Origin: Fusobacterium_C necrophorum_A
GTDB taxonomy: Bacteria > Fusobacteriota > Fusobacteriia > Fusobacteriales > Fusobacteriaceae
NCBI RefSeq assembly: GCF_004134945.1
Contig: NZ_SBAP01000011.1
Span: 1 to 64,000, forward strand
Length of the DNA: 64,000 nucleotides
Direction: 5' to 3'
The position numbers and the translations under genes are program-made. This document shows positions 41,040 through 50,621 of the stretch, one piece after another (the stretch's first letter is position 1; the number at the start of each line of letters is the position of its first letter). The notes under the pieces were generated by a model, which saw nothing but the letters and a program-made list of their open reading frames with translations, made no database searches and was not told the DNA's origin.

Positions 41040-42379
41040 GAAATAAAGCTTTTTGTTTTCCATTTTTGACTTTTCCAACGGTATAGAACTACAAAACCAC
41101 GAATCCATTCATCTATAGCATTGGCAATCCAAATTCCTACCAATCCCCAAGACAATTTCACTCCAAATAAATAAGAAAAAGGAACGGCTACTAAGAATAC
41201 AAAGATGATTCCGACAATCATAGGAGGAAGAATATCTCCGGAAGCATGAAGAGCATTAATAATTACAATATTGAAAACACGTCCGGATTCCAACAAAATG
41301 AAGTAGGGGAATACTTGATAAGAAATTCTTAAAATTTCTTCATTTTGTGTGAAAATAGCCATAATAGGAACTCGTAACAAAAATACAGTGCCTGAAGTTA
41401 CTATGGCTAGGACAAAGGACAGCTTTAAGCTGCTAAAAGCACGAAGATAGGCTTCATTCCATTTTTTAGCTCCCACCAGTTGCCCAATTTGAATTGCTGT
41501 TGCATGTCCCAAGGAAATCGAGAAAATCATGATGAACATGGTAATTAACATCAGATAGGTTCTCGATGCAATATAATTTGTCCCCAAAGTGTTAATCATA
41601 GCTAAGATTAGGAGTTGTCCGATATTCCAAGCTAAATTTTCTCCTGCTGTTGGAATTCCAATGGCAAGTAAATTTTTAATGGTTTTGTAGGGAAAGGGGC
41701 GAAAATACTTTTTGGAAAATTGAAAATAACAATGTTTTTTCATAAAATAAATAGCAAACATGCAACCAAGTGCTCTAGAAAAAACAGTGGAAATTCCAAC
41801 TCCCAAAGTTCCCAGAATAGGAAATCCCATCCAACCGAATAAAAACATTCCATTTCCAAGTATATTCAAAAGATTGACTCCTACATTGACAAAAAGCATT
41901 AACTTCGGCTTTCCATAACTTTTTAGAATAGCTCCGGCTGTCAGTGTCAAGGCTTGAAAAGTACAGAAAGAACTTACTAAAAGAAAATAATATTTTCCAA
42001 TTTCTATTAACTCTTTTGGTAATTTCATAAAAGTAAAAATTTGTTTCCAAAAAATCATATAAGCGAGTGCTAAGAGAAAAGAGAATAGAAAATTCAAGAA
42101 AAGAGAGGTCGCAATGACCTCTTTCATTTTTTTATAGTCTTTTGCTCCTACATATTGAGCAATGAGGATTCCGGTTCCTAAACTAATAAAACCGAAAAGT
42201 ACATTTTGAATATTGAGAGCTTGAGTAATTCCTCCTACTGCCCCTAACGCTTCCTCACTAAAACGTCCTAACATAATCGTATCAATATTTCCAACGATAT
42301 TTACTAAAGCCAGTTCCAAGAAAATAGGAATTACAAGTGCAAAGAATTTTTTATTTTGCTTTGATTTAAATAATAGCAT
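41036..42379 (-). CDS. MATE family efflux transporter
   Basis: With the start at ATG 42379 (MLLFKSKQNKKFFALVIPIF) the protein is 447 residues, the usual MATE size, and begins eight bases after the uppP stop. An upstream in-frame extension would run through uppP and is rejected. Twelve membrane helices fall in two halves, with NIVGNIDTIMLGRFSEEALG at the first family motif. It should export cationic drugs or metabolites using Na+ or H+. It is the last gene of a PHP-hldD-uppP-MATE run; its ribosome site is weak (GGGG). Confidence 0.9.
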   Translation of the reverse strand: MLLFKSKQNKKFFALVIPIFLELALVNIVGNIDTIMLGRFSEEALGAVGGITQALNIQNVLFGFISLGTGILIAQYVGAKDYKKMKEVIATSLFLNFLFSFLLALAYMIFWKQIFTFMKLPKELIEIGKYYFLLVSSFCTFQALTLTAGAILKSYGKPKLMLFVNVGVNLLNILGNGMFLFGWMGFPILGTLGVGISTVFSRALGCMFAIYFMKKHCYFQFSKKYFRPFPYKTIKNLLAIGIPTAGENLAWNIGQLLILAMINTLGTNYIASRTYLMLITMFIMIFSISLGHATAIQIGQLVGAKKWNEAYLRAFSSLKLSFVLAIVTSGTVFLLRVPIMAIFTQNEEILRISYQVFPYFILLESGRVFNIVIINALHASGDILPPMIVGIIFVFLVAVPFSYLFGVKLSWGLVGIWIANAIDEWIRGFVVLYRWKSQKWKTKSFIS

Positions 42380-42387
42380 AAATTTTT

Positions 42388-43209
42388 TTACCCCAATAAA
42401 TAAATGACTAAAACAATAATACCTAGTAAAATTCGGTACCAACCAAATAAAGAAAAATCTCTTTTTTGAATGTAGCTCATAAACCAACTGATAACAATAT
42501 ATGCTACCAGAAAGGCAATGGAAGTTCCAATTCCTAAATAGTACCATTCCTGCTTTGTATAAACAATGCCTCCCTTTAAAAGTTTTAATAGGCTTGCTCC
42601 GAACATAGTAGGAATCGCCAGGTAAAAAGAAAATTCCGTTGCTAGAGGTCTGGAAACTCCTAATAGCAGGGCTCCGATAATCGTAGCTCCCGAACGGGAA
42701 GTCCCGGGAATCATAGCCAAACATTGGCAGCATCCAATGAAAAGAGCGGTACGGTAACGTAATTTTCGGAAATTTCCATAACGAACTTTCATAGCTGTTT
42801 TTTTATGGTGATGTTCAATTCCCATGAGAAGAATCCCATAGAAAATTAAAGTAAAGATGACGATATAAATATTATTCATGAAATGCTGTTCAATATAGTC
42901 ATCAAAGAGAAGACCGATTACGGCAGCCGGTAAGACTCCGACAATAATTTTAGACCATAATTGGAATTTTTTTCGAAATTCTTCTTTGGATTTGCTAAAA
43001 GGATTCAGCTTTTTCCAGAAAAAAACTACGACTGCTAAAATAGCTCCCAATTGGACAATGATTAAAAAATGATTCATAAATTCTTGACGGAAGCTGTTTT
43101 TTCCTAAAAAGAATTCTGCTAAAATCATATGTCCTGTACTACTTACCGGTAAAAATTCTGTCAATCCTTCGATGACGGCCAGAATGATAATAATAAAAAA
43201 CGGATTCAT
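42388..43209 (-). CDS. uppP: Undecaprenyl-diphosphatase UppP/BacA
   Basis: This 273-residue membrane enzyme has the two catalytic motifs EGLTEFLPVSSTGHMIL (residues about 14-30) and PGTSRSGATIIGALLLG. It recycles undecaprenyl pyrophosphate to the phosphate used for murein and LPS chains, which fits its neighbour hldD. It starts nine bases after hldD and ends eight before the MATE gene. Confidence 0.95.
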   Translation of the reverse strand: MNPFFIIIILAVIEGLTEFLPVSSTGHMILAEFFLGKNSFRQEFMNHFLIIVQLGAILAVVVFFWKKLNPFSKSKEEFRKKFQLWSKIIVGVLPAAVIGLLFDDYIEQHFMNNIYIVIFTLIFYGILLMGIEHHHKKTAMKVRYGNFRKLRYRTALFIGCCQCLAMIPGTSRSGATIIGALLLGVSRPLATEFSFYLAIPTMFGASLLKLLKGGIVYTKQEWYYLGIGTSIAFLVAYIVISWFMSYIQKRDFSLFGWYRILLGIIVLVIYLLG

Positions 43210-43218
43210 GTCCTCCTC

Positions 43219-44217
43219 CTATAAATATGCATCTTCTTGATTTAAATAATTTTGGACATAATCTTTGACCCCTTCTTCTAAGCTGTGCATATGTAAGGGG
43301 TAGCTTGTCTTGGCTAATTTTTCCATCGTAGCTTGCGTGAAATATTGGTACTTTCCTCTCAAATCTTCTGGCATAGGAATAAATTCAATTACATCGGAAA
43401 CTTGAATATCTTCTTTTCCGGAAGCAGCTCTTATGGTTGCCATCGCTAAATCCAAAAAGCTTCTGGCTTCTCCGGTTCCAATATTGTAGATCCCGGAAGA
43501 AAAATCTTGGGTAAGCATATAATAAATAATATCGACAACATCTTTCAGATAGACAAAATCACGTAATTGTCCCCCGTCTTCATATCCTTCTTTATGGGAT
43601 TGGAATAATTTTACCTTTCCGGTTTCTTTGTATTGGCAAAAGCTGTGAAATACCATAGATGCCATACGTCCTTTATGATACTCTTGAGGACCGTAGACAT
43701 TGAAAAATTTCAAACCTGCCCATGTACTGGGTTGCATTTTTTGTTTGAATGCCCAATCATCGAAACGCTTTTTGGAATATCCGTATTTATTTAAAGGTTG
43801 TAAAGATTTTAATTCTTCAGGGCTGACCTCATCGTTATATCCTCTTTCTCCTGCTCCGTAGGTTGCTGCAGAAGAAGCATAGATAAAACGAATATTTCTT
43901 TGAGAACAATAATTCCAAAGAGCCTTGGTATATCCATAATTATTTTCCATTAAATAGTCTGCGTTGGTTTCCGTGGTAGCAGAGCAAGCTCCCATATGGA
44001 CAATAGCAGTAATTTCATTGGCTTCCGTGTCTTGAAAAAGCCACTCCAAAAAGAAATCCCGATCCATCCAATCACGATAATCTCTTTTTCGAATATTTAA
44101 CCATTTGTCTTCATTTCGTAATTTATCGACTAACAGAATATCGTGAATCCCCATTTCATTTAATTTCCATACCACAGCACTTCCAATCATTCCCGCTGCA
44201 CCCGTTACAACAATCAT
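43219..44217 (-). CDS. hldD: ADP-L-glycero-D-manno-heptose 6-epimerase
   Basis: This 332-residue SDR-type epimerase has the NADP loop TGAAGMIGSAVV, the acceptor region YASSAATYGAGERGYND, catalytic YGYSKKRFD (YxxxK) and FNVYGPQEYHKGRMAS. It makes the heptose precursor of LPS inner core, indicating a Gram-negative outer membrane with heptose. The other heptose genes (gmhA, hldE) are not in the window. Gaps of two bases to the PHP gene and nine to uppP. Confidence 0.95.
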   Translation of the reverse strand: MIVVTGAAGMIGSAVVWKLNEMGIHDILLVDKLRNEDKWLNIRKRDYRDWMDRDFFLEWLFQDTEANEITAIVHMGACSATTETNADYLMENNYGYTKALWNYCSQRNIRFIYASSAATYGAGERGYNDEVSPEELKSLQPLNKYGYSKKRFDDWAFKQKMQPSTWAGLKFFNVYGPQEYHKGRMASMVFHSFCQYKETGKVKLFQSHKEGYEDGGQLRDFVYLKDVVDIIYYMLTQDFSSGIYNIGTGEARSFLDLAMATIRAASGKEDIQVSDVIEFIPMPEDLRGKYQYFTQATMEKLAKTSYPLHMHSLEEGVKDYVQNYLNQEDAYL

Positions 44218-44219
44218 GA

Positions 44220-45038
44220 TTACCTCCTAAATTTATTAAATTGACTATAATCTAAGCCTTGCATTCCGATTTCAACATTTTTTCGATTAGTTCCATGAAA
44301 ATCGGAGCCTCCTGTTACCAATAAGTCGAATGTCTTTGCCCAAGAACGATATTTTCGAATTTCATAGGACTTAAAACCGGCATAATTTGCTTCCAGTGCA
44401 TTTAAACCTATTTTTTTTAATTCTTGTATTAACTGTAAAATTTCATTTTCATTTTTTGAAATGAATTTGGGATGAGCTAAAGAAGAAAAGGCACAATTTT
44501 CTTTTAAGAGCTGTACTGCCATATGAGGAGTCAGACCCTCTTTTTCAACATAGGCTAAGCCTCCCTGAGCTAAATATTTGGAAAAGGCTTCCTTCATATC
44601 TCTCGCTTTTCCCTGTTCTATTATTTCTTTTGCAATATGAACTCTTCCAATACTTTGATTTGGATATTTTTTGTGTAAAGAAGTCATATTTAATATTATA
44701 TCATAGTTTTGTAGAAGCTGTATTATTTTTTTATTCCTCTCTTCTCTTAGGAATTTTAAATTTTCAATTGCTTGAACAAAGCGGGTATCTTCTAAGTTTA
44801 GGAAATATCCTAAGATATGAACTTCATGATTTTTCCAGTAGGTAGAAAATTCGATTCCCATGACAAACTCCAATCTCCATTTTTCTGCTTCACATTTTGC
44901 TTCCAAGAGCCCGTCTATCGTGTCATGATCTGTCAAAGCGATTGCCCTCATTTTTTTCATCACTGCCAACTGTACCACTTGTTTTGGAGAGAAGCTTCCA
45001 TCAGAGGCGGTACTGTGAAGATGTAAATCTACTTTCAT
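44220..45038 (-). CDS. PHP-domain phosphoesterase (YciV/RnaseAM-like)
   Basis: This 272-residue metal-dependent phosphoesterase starts KVDLHLHSTASDGSFSPKQV, followed by ALTDHDTIDG and a late GSDFHGTN. These are the His/Asp ligands of the PHP trinuclear site. Family members hydrolyse 3',5'-nucleoside bisphosphates or trim RNA 5' ends. It is the first gene of the PHP-hldD-uppP-MATE run. The join to hldD is two bases. Confidence 0.9.
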   Translation of the reverse strand: MKVDLHLHSTASDGSFSPKQVVQLAVMKKMRAIALTDHDTIDGLLEAKCEAEKWRLEFVMGIEFSTYWKNHEVHILGYFLNLEDTRFVQAIENLKFLREERNKKIIQLLQNYDIILNMTSLHKKYPNQSIGRVHIAKEIIEQGKARDMKEAFSKYLAQGGLAYVEKEGLTPHMAVQLLKENCAFSSLAHPKFISKNENEILQLIQELKKIGLNALEANYAGFKSYEIRKYRSWAKTFDLLVTGGSDFHGTNRKNVEIGMQGLDYSQFNKFRR

Positions 45039-45068
45039 ATCGGCTCCTTTCTATGAGTAAACGAGTCA

Positions 45069-45101
45069 AAAGAAAAAAGAGGACTGTGTCATCCTCTTTT
45101 T
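45069..45101 (-). terminator. Terminator of the secA-lipoprotein unit
   Basis: AAAAGAGGA (ending 45083) pairs with TCCTCTTTT (from 45092) with an 8-nt loop. On the minus strand a T-rich tract (TTTTTTCTTTT) follows. Confidence 0.88.
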
Positions 45102-45111
45102 CTTTCCTGAA

Positions 45112-45852
45112 TTATTTATCCCATTTGTCTAATTTTGAAAAGTATTCCGGATATGCAAGATATAGTGCTTTCGCATTGATATTATTTTGTTCCATTTTTG
45201 TTAAGTTTCCAGCTTTTTGCATATTGCTTAATTCCAACATTCGTTCGGAAACCTCTCTTCGATACCAAACTTCCGGATTGTATAATTCCGGATCCTTGAT
45301 GAAAGAGTTCAAAATTTTTCTCAATTTTTTAACATCTTTTTCTTTTAAATCATCTTGAGAGGCAAATGCTACAATTTGTTTCCATTCTTCCGGAGAAGCA
45401 ATACTTTCTTTAATATAACGAGAGGGATTATCCAAAGTGGAGTTACTTTCTCTCACCATCAATTTTACCAATCCCTTCGGATCTTTAATATTGGTATTGG
45501 ATAAGAAAAATTTACGAGGTAAGGAATTCACGTAAGAAGTCAGTAAATCCAAAAATTGTTCATATTCATCTTTGGAAATTTGTTCCGCTTTTTTTTGAGA
45601 CAAAGAAACCAAAAAATTGTAATCTTTTTCATTCATTCTTCCTGTTTTTTGTAAATAGTTGATAGGGTTTTCATTTCCATACCAATCAGAAAGTTTGGAT
45701 TCTGCCGGAATGACTTGTATCATAGTTTGATCCCAATGTACCGCCGAATTTGGTGTTAATTGATATTTCTGTACTAAATCTTTTTCTTTTACAGCTCCGC
45801 CGCAGGCTACTAACATCATGGATAGAGCCGAAATCATAAGTAATTTTTTCAT
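45112..45852 (-). CDS. Putative lipoprotein of unknown function, co-transcribed with secA
   Basis: This 246-residue protein has a lipoprotein signal peptide: KKLLMISALSMMLVAC, with the lipobox LVAC and Cys17 followed by Gly-Gly. The mature part is hydrophilic and helical with no motif I recognise (examples: NPINYLQKTGRMNEKDYNFL, DDLKEKDVKKLRKILNSFIK). With Gly at +2 it should reach the outer membrane if the Lol rules apply. It starts 20 bases after secA and ends at a terminator, so it shares the secA promoter. Confidence 0.85.
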   Translation of the reverse strand: MKKLLMISALSMMLVACGGAVKEKDLVQKYQLTPNSAVHWDQTMIQVIPAESKLSDWYGNENPINYLQKTGRMNEKDYNFLVSLSQKKAEQISKDEYEQFLDLLTSYVNSLPRKFFLSNTNIKDPKGLVKLMVRESNSTLDNPSRYIKESIASPEEWKQIVAFASQDDLKEKDVKKLRKILNSFIKDPELYNPEVWYRREVSERMLELSNMQKAGNLTKMEQNNINAKALYLAYPEYFSKLDKWDK

Positions 45853-45872
45853 GGATAACCTCCTAATTAAAT

Positions 45873-48542
45873 CTATTTTTTAACTCTTCCGCAACAATTT
45901 TTATATTTTTTTCCGCTTCCGCAAGGACATTCGTCTTCCGGAGTCATTTCTTTTTGATGTTTGGGAATGAATCGAATTTTCTCTGCTTTTTTAGGAGCAA
46001 TTTCTTCTGGCTTTTCCGATTCTTCAGTCTTAATGACAATTTTAAATAGGAAAGAAGTAATTTCTTCCTGAATAGTTTCCAACATTTTTTCATAAATTTC
46101 GCTCGAAATCAGTTTATATTCCGTAACAGGATTTTTTTGACCATAGGCTCTTAGATAAATTCCTTCTCGTAATCCGTCCAAAGCCTTCAAATGTTCTCTC
46201 CAACGAGAGTCTACGACTTCGAACAAAACGTATTTTTCAATTTTTCTCATGACCTCAGAGCTGATACGATTTTCTTTTTCTTCATAGGCAGCAGCTAAGC
46301 GGTCATACAAAAGAGCCGCATAGTCTTCCACATTCATTGCCATATATTCTTTTTCATCCTCTATGATATAGTCAAATCGTTCCGCAAGATATTTGGCTAG
46401 ACCTTGAATATCCCAATCTTCTTTGACTTCTCCTTGCAGGAAATGAAAAGTTTTTGTGTAGATAACATCATGTAGCATGGATAGAATATTTTCTTTCAAA
46501 TCCTCTTTTACCAAAGCTTCATTTCTACTTGCATAGATGGCAGTTCTTTGTTTATTCATAACATCGTCAAATTCCAACAGATTTTTACGAATTCCGAAGT
46601 TTCTTGATTCGATTTTCGTTTGTGCATTTTCAATCGCTTTGTTAATCATGTTATGTGTGATAGGTTCTCCATGAGGAAGCCCCAACTTTTCCATCACCGC
46701 TTTCACACGGTCAGAACCGAATAGACGCATCAAATCATCTTCCAAGGATAAGAAGAACTGCGATTCTCCGGGATCTCCTTGTCTTCCGGAACGTCCTCGC
46801 AATTGATTGTCAATCCGTCTTGATTCATGTCTTTCGGTTCCTAAGATATAAAGTCCTCCTAAAGACAAGACTTCTTTTCTTTCTTCTTCGCATTGTTTGA
46901 CATATTTTGCAAAAACTTCAAGATAATTTTCCGCTTCCCGGCTTCCTAACTCGTGAATTGCTAAAAATTCAGGGTTTCCTCCCAACATAATGTCAGTTCC
47001 TCTTCCTGCCATATTTGTAGCTATGGTCACTGAATTTTTTCTTCCTGCTTGAGCAACAATTTCCGCTTCTTGAGCATGGTATTTTGCATTTAATACATTG
47101 TGAGGAATTCCTTTTTTACTGATTAAATCGGATAATTCTTCAGAGCTTTGAATAGAAACCGTTCCCACCAATACCGGCTGTCCTTTTTGATATAATTCTT
47201 CAATTTTGGCAATGATGGCTTCCAATTTTTCTTCTTTTGTTTTATATACCAAATCGCTGTGATCTTTTCGAATCACCGGTTCATTGGTAGGAATGACTAC
47301 AACTTCCAATCCATAGGTATGAACAAATTCGGTAGCTTCCGTTTCGGCGGTTCCTGTCATTCCTGATAATTTTTGATACATTCTGAAATAGTTTTGTAGA
47401 GTGATGGTTGCCAAAGTTTGATTTTCTCCGGCGATTCTAACATCTTCCTTTGCTTCAATGGCTTGGTGTAATCCGTCGGAATACCGTCGCCCTTCCATGG
47501 CTCTTCCTGTAAATTCATCAATAATAACAACTTCTCCGCTATCTCGTACCAAGTAATCACGATCTCGTTTGAATAATTCTTTCGCCTTTAAAGCTTGATT
47601 GATATAATGTGTAATTTCTACATTTTCAGGAGAATATAAGTTATCCAGTTTTAACAATTTCTCAACTTTACTAACTCCTTTTTCTGTCAGTACAATATTT
47701 TTTGCCTTTTCATCCACTTCGTAATCTCCCCATTTTTCATCAGGGATATTCATTTCTTTTTTTTCTTTGATATTTTTAATTTTTTCTGTTTCATAACTAC
47801 GATTTAATAAAGATACGACTTGATAAGCCACTTGATACCATTTAATCGTATCGGAGCTGGCTCCAGAAATAATAAGAGGAGTTCTGGCTTCATCAATCAG
47901 AATGGAATCGACTTCGTCGACGATGCAGTAATTCAATTCTCGTTGTACTTTTTCTCCCACACTCGCTACCATGTTATCTCGTAGGTAGTCGAAGCCGAAT
48001 TCAGAGTTGGTTCCATAGGTAATATCACATTGGTAAGCGGCTCTTCTATCTTTTCCGTACATTCCATTGACAATGACTCCCGATGTCAAGCCAAGAAAAC
48101 TATAGACTCTTCCCATCATTTCCCTATCTCTGGTTGCCAGATAATCATTGACTGTAATGACATGGACTCCTCTTCCGGAAAGAGCATTTAAGTACACGGG
48201 AGCCGTTGCAACAAGTGTCTTTCCCTCCCCGGTTTTCATTTCGGTAATTTTACCCTCATGAAGAACAATTCCACCAATCAATTGGACATCGTAATGTCTT
48301 AAACCTAAAACTCTTGTGGAAGCTTCTCGAACTGTTGCGAAAGCTTCTACTAAAATGTCATCTAAGGTTTCTCCTTTTTGTAAACGTTCTTTAAAAATTT
48401 CTGTTTTTTTTCTTAATTCTTCATCACTTAATGAAGAATATTCATCACTTAAAGCGTTGATTTTTGCTACAGTTTTTTGAATTCTTTTTATTTCTCTTTC
48501 ATTTTTTGTCCCAAAAATGGCTTTTAAAAGATTTGCTATCAT
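45873..48542 (-). CDS. secA: Protein translocase subunit SecA
   Basis: This 889-residue ATPase motor of Sec export has Walker A MKTGEGKTLVATAP, DEVDSILIDEARTPLIISG, helicase-type motifs (AGRGTDIMLGG, RGRSGRQGDPG) and a C-terminal zinc site CPCGSGKKYKNCCG. Full length. It has its own promoter at 48583-48611 overlapping the ligA stop. Confidence 0.98.
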   Translation of the reverse strand: MIANLLKAIFGTKNEREIKRIQKTVAKINALSDEYSSLSDEELRKKTEIFKERLQKGETLDDILVEAFATVREASTRVLGLRHYDVQLIGGIVLHEGKITEMKTGEGKTLVATAPVYLNALSGRGVHVITVNDYLATRDREMMGRVYSFLGLTSGVIVNGMYGKDRRAAYQCDITYGTNSEFGFDYLRDNMVASVGEKVQRELNYCIVDEVDSILIDEARTPLIISGASSDTIKWYQVAYQVVSLLNRSYETEKIKNIKEKKEMNIPDEKWGDYEVDEKAKNIVLTEKGVSKVEKLLKLDNLYSPENVEITHYINQALKAKELFKRDRDYLVRDSGEVVIIDEFTGRAMEGRRYSDGLHQAIEAKEDVRIAGENQTLATITLQNYFRMYQKLSGMTGTAETEATEFVHTYGLEVVVIPTNEPVIRKDHSDLVYKTKEEKLEAIIAKIEELYQKGQPVLVGTVSIQSSEELSDLISKKGIPHNVLNAKYHAQEAEIVAQAGRKNSVTIATNMAGRGTDIMLGGNPEFLAIHELGSREAENYLEVFAKYVKQCEEERKEVLSLGGLYILGTERHESRRIDNQLRGRSGRQGDPGESQFFLSLEDDLMRLFGSDRVKAVMEKLGLPHGEPITHNMINKAIENAQTKIESRNFGIRKNLLEFDDVMNKQRTAIYASRNEALVKEDLKENILSMLHDVIYTKTFHFLQGEVKEDWDIQGLAKYLAERFDYIIEDEKEYMAMNVEDYAALLYDRLAAAYEEKENRISSEVMRKIEKYVLFEVVDSRWREHLKALDGLREGIYLRAYGQKNPVTEYKLISSEIYEKMLETIQEEITSFLFKIVIKTEESEKPEEIAPKKAEKIRFIPKHQKEMTPEDECPCGSGKKYKNCCGRVKK

Positions 48543-48582
48543 ATTTTTTTACTTCCTTTTATTTTTATATTTATCCATACTT

Positions 48583-48611
48583 ATGCTATCACATAATCCT
48601 TATTTCGTCAA
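48583..48611 (-). promoter_or_regulatory. secA promoter across the ligA stop codon
   Basis: On the minus strand TTGACG (48606-48611), 17 bases, then TAGCAT (48583-48588) preceded by TGA (extended -10). The ligA stop codon (48600-48602) lies inside the spacer. Confidence 0.65.
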
Positions 48612-50621
48612 CTTTTCCTTAAAGGATAAGAACTCTTCCTCCTTTAAGATTGTCACCGTACCCAGTGCCTTTGCCTTTTCCAATTTGCTTCCCGCCTTCT
48701 CTCCCACAATAAGATAGTCAAGTTTTTTACTGACGGAGCTTAGATTACTTCCCCCCAGTTTTTCAATTTCTTCCTGTAATTCCGCTCTCGTGTAATGAGA
48801 AAGAGTTCCTGTCACCAGAAAAGTTTTTCCTTGTAGAAATTTTGCTGCTGTTGTATCTTTGTCTGTTTCTTCAAAACGAAGACCGACCTTTCTCAGTTTT
48901 TCAATTAATTTCTTCTTCCTTTCGTTTTGAAAGAACTCTACAATGGAGCGAGCCATTTTATCGCCGATTCCCTCTATTTCTTTTAAGTCTTCTTCCGTCA
49001 TGGATTGAAGCTGATTGATATTTTTACTTTCTTTTGCCAACAGTTTTGCAGCAACTTTTCCGACAAAAGGAATCCCTAAAGCATAGAGAACTTTTTCATA
49101 GCTGGCGTTTTTACTCTCTTCAATGGAGGTCAAAAGATTTTCAATACTCTTTTTTCCCATTTTCTCCAACTGTTCCAATTCTTCTTTTTTCTCTTTTAAA
49201 TAGTAAATATCCCCCACATCTTCTAAATAGTGCAACTCCAAAAATTTCTCTAAAATTTTTCCTCCCAAACCGGAAATATTCATTCCGTCTCTGGAAACAA
49301 AATATTCCATTTCTCCTTGAATTTTTCCGGGACAGTGTTTATTTCCACATTTTAAATCTACAAGTCCTTCCTCTTTTTCCAAGAGAGAATGACAAATCGG
49401 ACAATGTTCAGGAGCCTTAATTTCTTTTTCTTCTCCGGTTCTATCTTGCTTCACCGCTTTGATAACCTGTGGAATAATTTCAGCCGCTTTTTCTATAAAA
49501 ACAGTATCTCCGATTCGAATATCTTTTCTCAGAATTTCATCATAATTATGAAGGCTGGCTCTTTTGACACGACTTCCGGACAATTCTACTTCTTCCAGTT
49601 CCGCTACAGGGGTAATTTTTCCTGTTCTGCCCACCTGCCAAGTAATATCCAATAATTTTGTCGTTACCTGTTTGGCAGGAAATTTATAGGCAACCGCCCA
49701 ACGAGGACTTTTTCCCGTACTTCCCAATTTTTCCCAAAAGGCAATATGATTGATTTTTAAAACCAAGCCGTCGGTTTCATAAGGTAAATTTTCCCGTTCC
49801 ACACTCCAATGGGAAATTCTTGCTTCCAATTCCTGAAGATTTTGAAAAACTTCACAAATTTTTGTGGTAGGAAGGGAGAGTTTTTCTAAGAATGAAATAC
49901 TTTCTTTTTGTGAATGAATTCCATATTGTTCCGCATTTACAATAAAGTAAAAATAAGCTGCCAGATGTCGTTCCTTGACAACTTGAGGATCCAATTGTCG
50001 AAGAGTTCCGCTGGCTGCATTTCGTGGATTTGCAAATACTTCTTCTCCTCTTGCTATACGTGTTTGATTTAGTGTCTCAAATTCTGCAAAAGGAAGAACA
50101 ATCTCTCCTCGAATTTCAATATCCAGTTTTTCAGAAAGCTCTTGAGGAATACTTTCAATTTGTAAAACATTTTCCGTGACATCTTCTCCTATCACTCCAT
50201 CTCCTCTTGTTACGGCTCTTTGTAATTTTCCCTGTTCATAGATGACACTGATCGAAAGTCCGTCCAGTTTGATTTCCATTTCCATTTCCAAATTTTCCGT
50301 GATATTCAGATTTTTTTTGGCTCGAAGAACAAAATCTTCCACTTCCCCCATTTGATAGGTATTGGATAAACTTAACATGGGAGTCTTATGAGCCGTTTTT
50401 TTAAATTTTGTATTTTTCAAACTGGAACCTACTTTTTGAGTGATGGAAGTCTTGTCTGTTATCTGTAATTCTGCTTCTAAGGTTTCCAATTCTTTTAATA
50501 ACATATCGTATTCATAATCTGAAATTAAACTTTCATTTTGACTATAATAGGCATCACTGTAGCTTCGCAGTTTTTTTTGGAGTTCCTCTCTCCTCTTTTC
50601 TTTTTTTTCTCTTGAAATCAT
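48600..50621 (-). CDS. ligA: NAD-dependent DNA ligase
   Basis: This 673-residue protein has an N-terminal Ia domain and the adenylation lysine in KLDGLSISVIYEQG. The OB fold region contains VGRTGKITPVAELE and the four-Cys zinc finger is CPICHSLL plus CGNKHCPGK. HhH repeats and a C-terminal BRCT domain (FLQGKTFLVTGTLSHYTR) complete it. It seals nicks in replication. The start overlaps the mnmA stop by four bases (ATGA) behind AGGAGGAGG. Confidence 0.97.
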   Translation of the reverse strand: MISREKKEKRREELQKKLRSYSDAYYSQNESLISDYEYDMLLKELETLEAELQITDKTSITQKVGSSLKNTKFKKTAHKTPMLSLSNTYQMGEVEDFVLRAKKNLNITENLEMEMEIKLDGLSISVIYEQGKLQRAVTRGDGVIGEDVTENVLQIESIPQELSEKLDIEIRGEIVLPFAEFETLNQTRIARGEEVFANPRNAASGTLRQLDPQVVKERHLAAYFYFIVNAEQYGIHSQKESISFLEKLSLPTTKICEVFQNLQELEARISHWSVERENLPYETDGLVLKINHIAFWEKLGSTGKSPRWAVAYKFPAKQVTTKLLDITWQVGRTGKITPVAELEEVELSGSRVKRASLHNYDEILRKDIRIGDTVFIEKAAEIIPQVIKAVKQDRTGEEKEIKAPEHCPICHSLLEKEEGLVDLKCGNKHCPGKIQGEMEYFVSRDGMNISGLGGKILEKFLELHYLEDVGDIYYLKEKKEELEQLEKMGKKSIENLLTSIEESKNASYEKVLYALGIPFVGKVAAKLLAKESKNINQLQSMTEEDLKEIEGIGDKMARSIVEFFQNERKKKLIEKLRKVGLRFEETDKDTTAAKFLQGKTFLVTGTLSHYTRAELQEEIEKLGGSNLSSVSKKLDYLIVGEKAGSKLEKAKALGTVTILKEEEFLSFKEKLTK

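Noticed and set aside
42380..42733. Longer MATE protein with a 118-residue N-terminal extension.
   Set aside because: The extension reads through the uppP gene in another frame and is not MATE-like; ATG 42379 gives the normal length and operon spacing.
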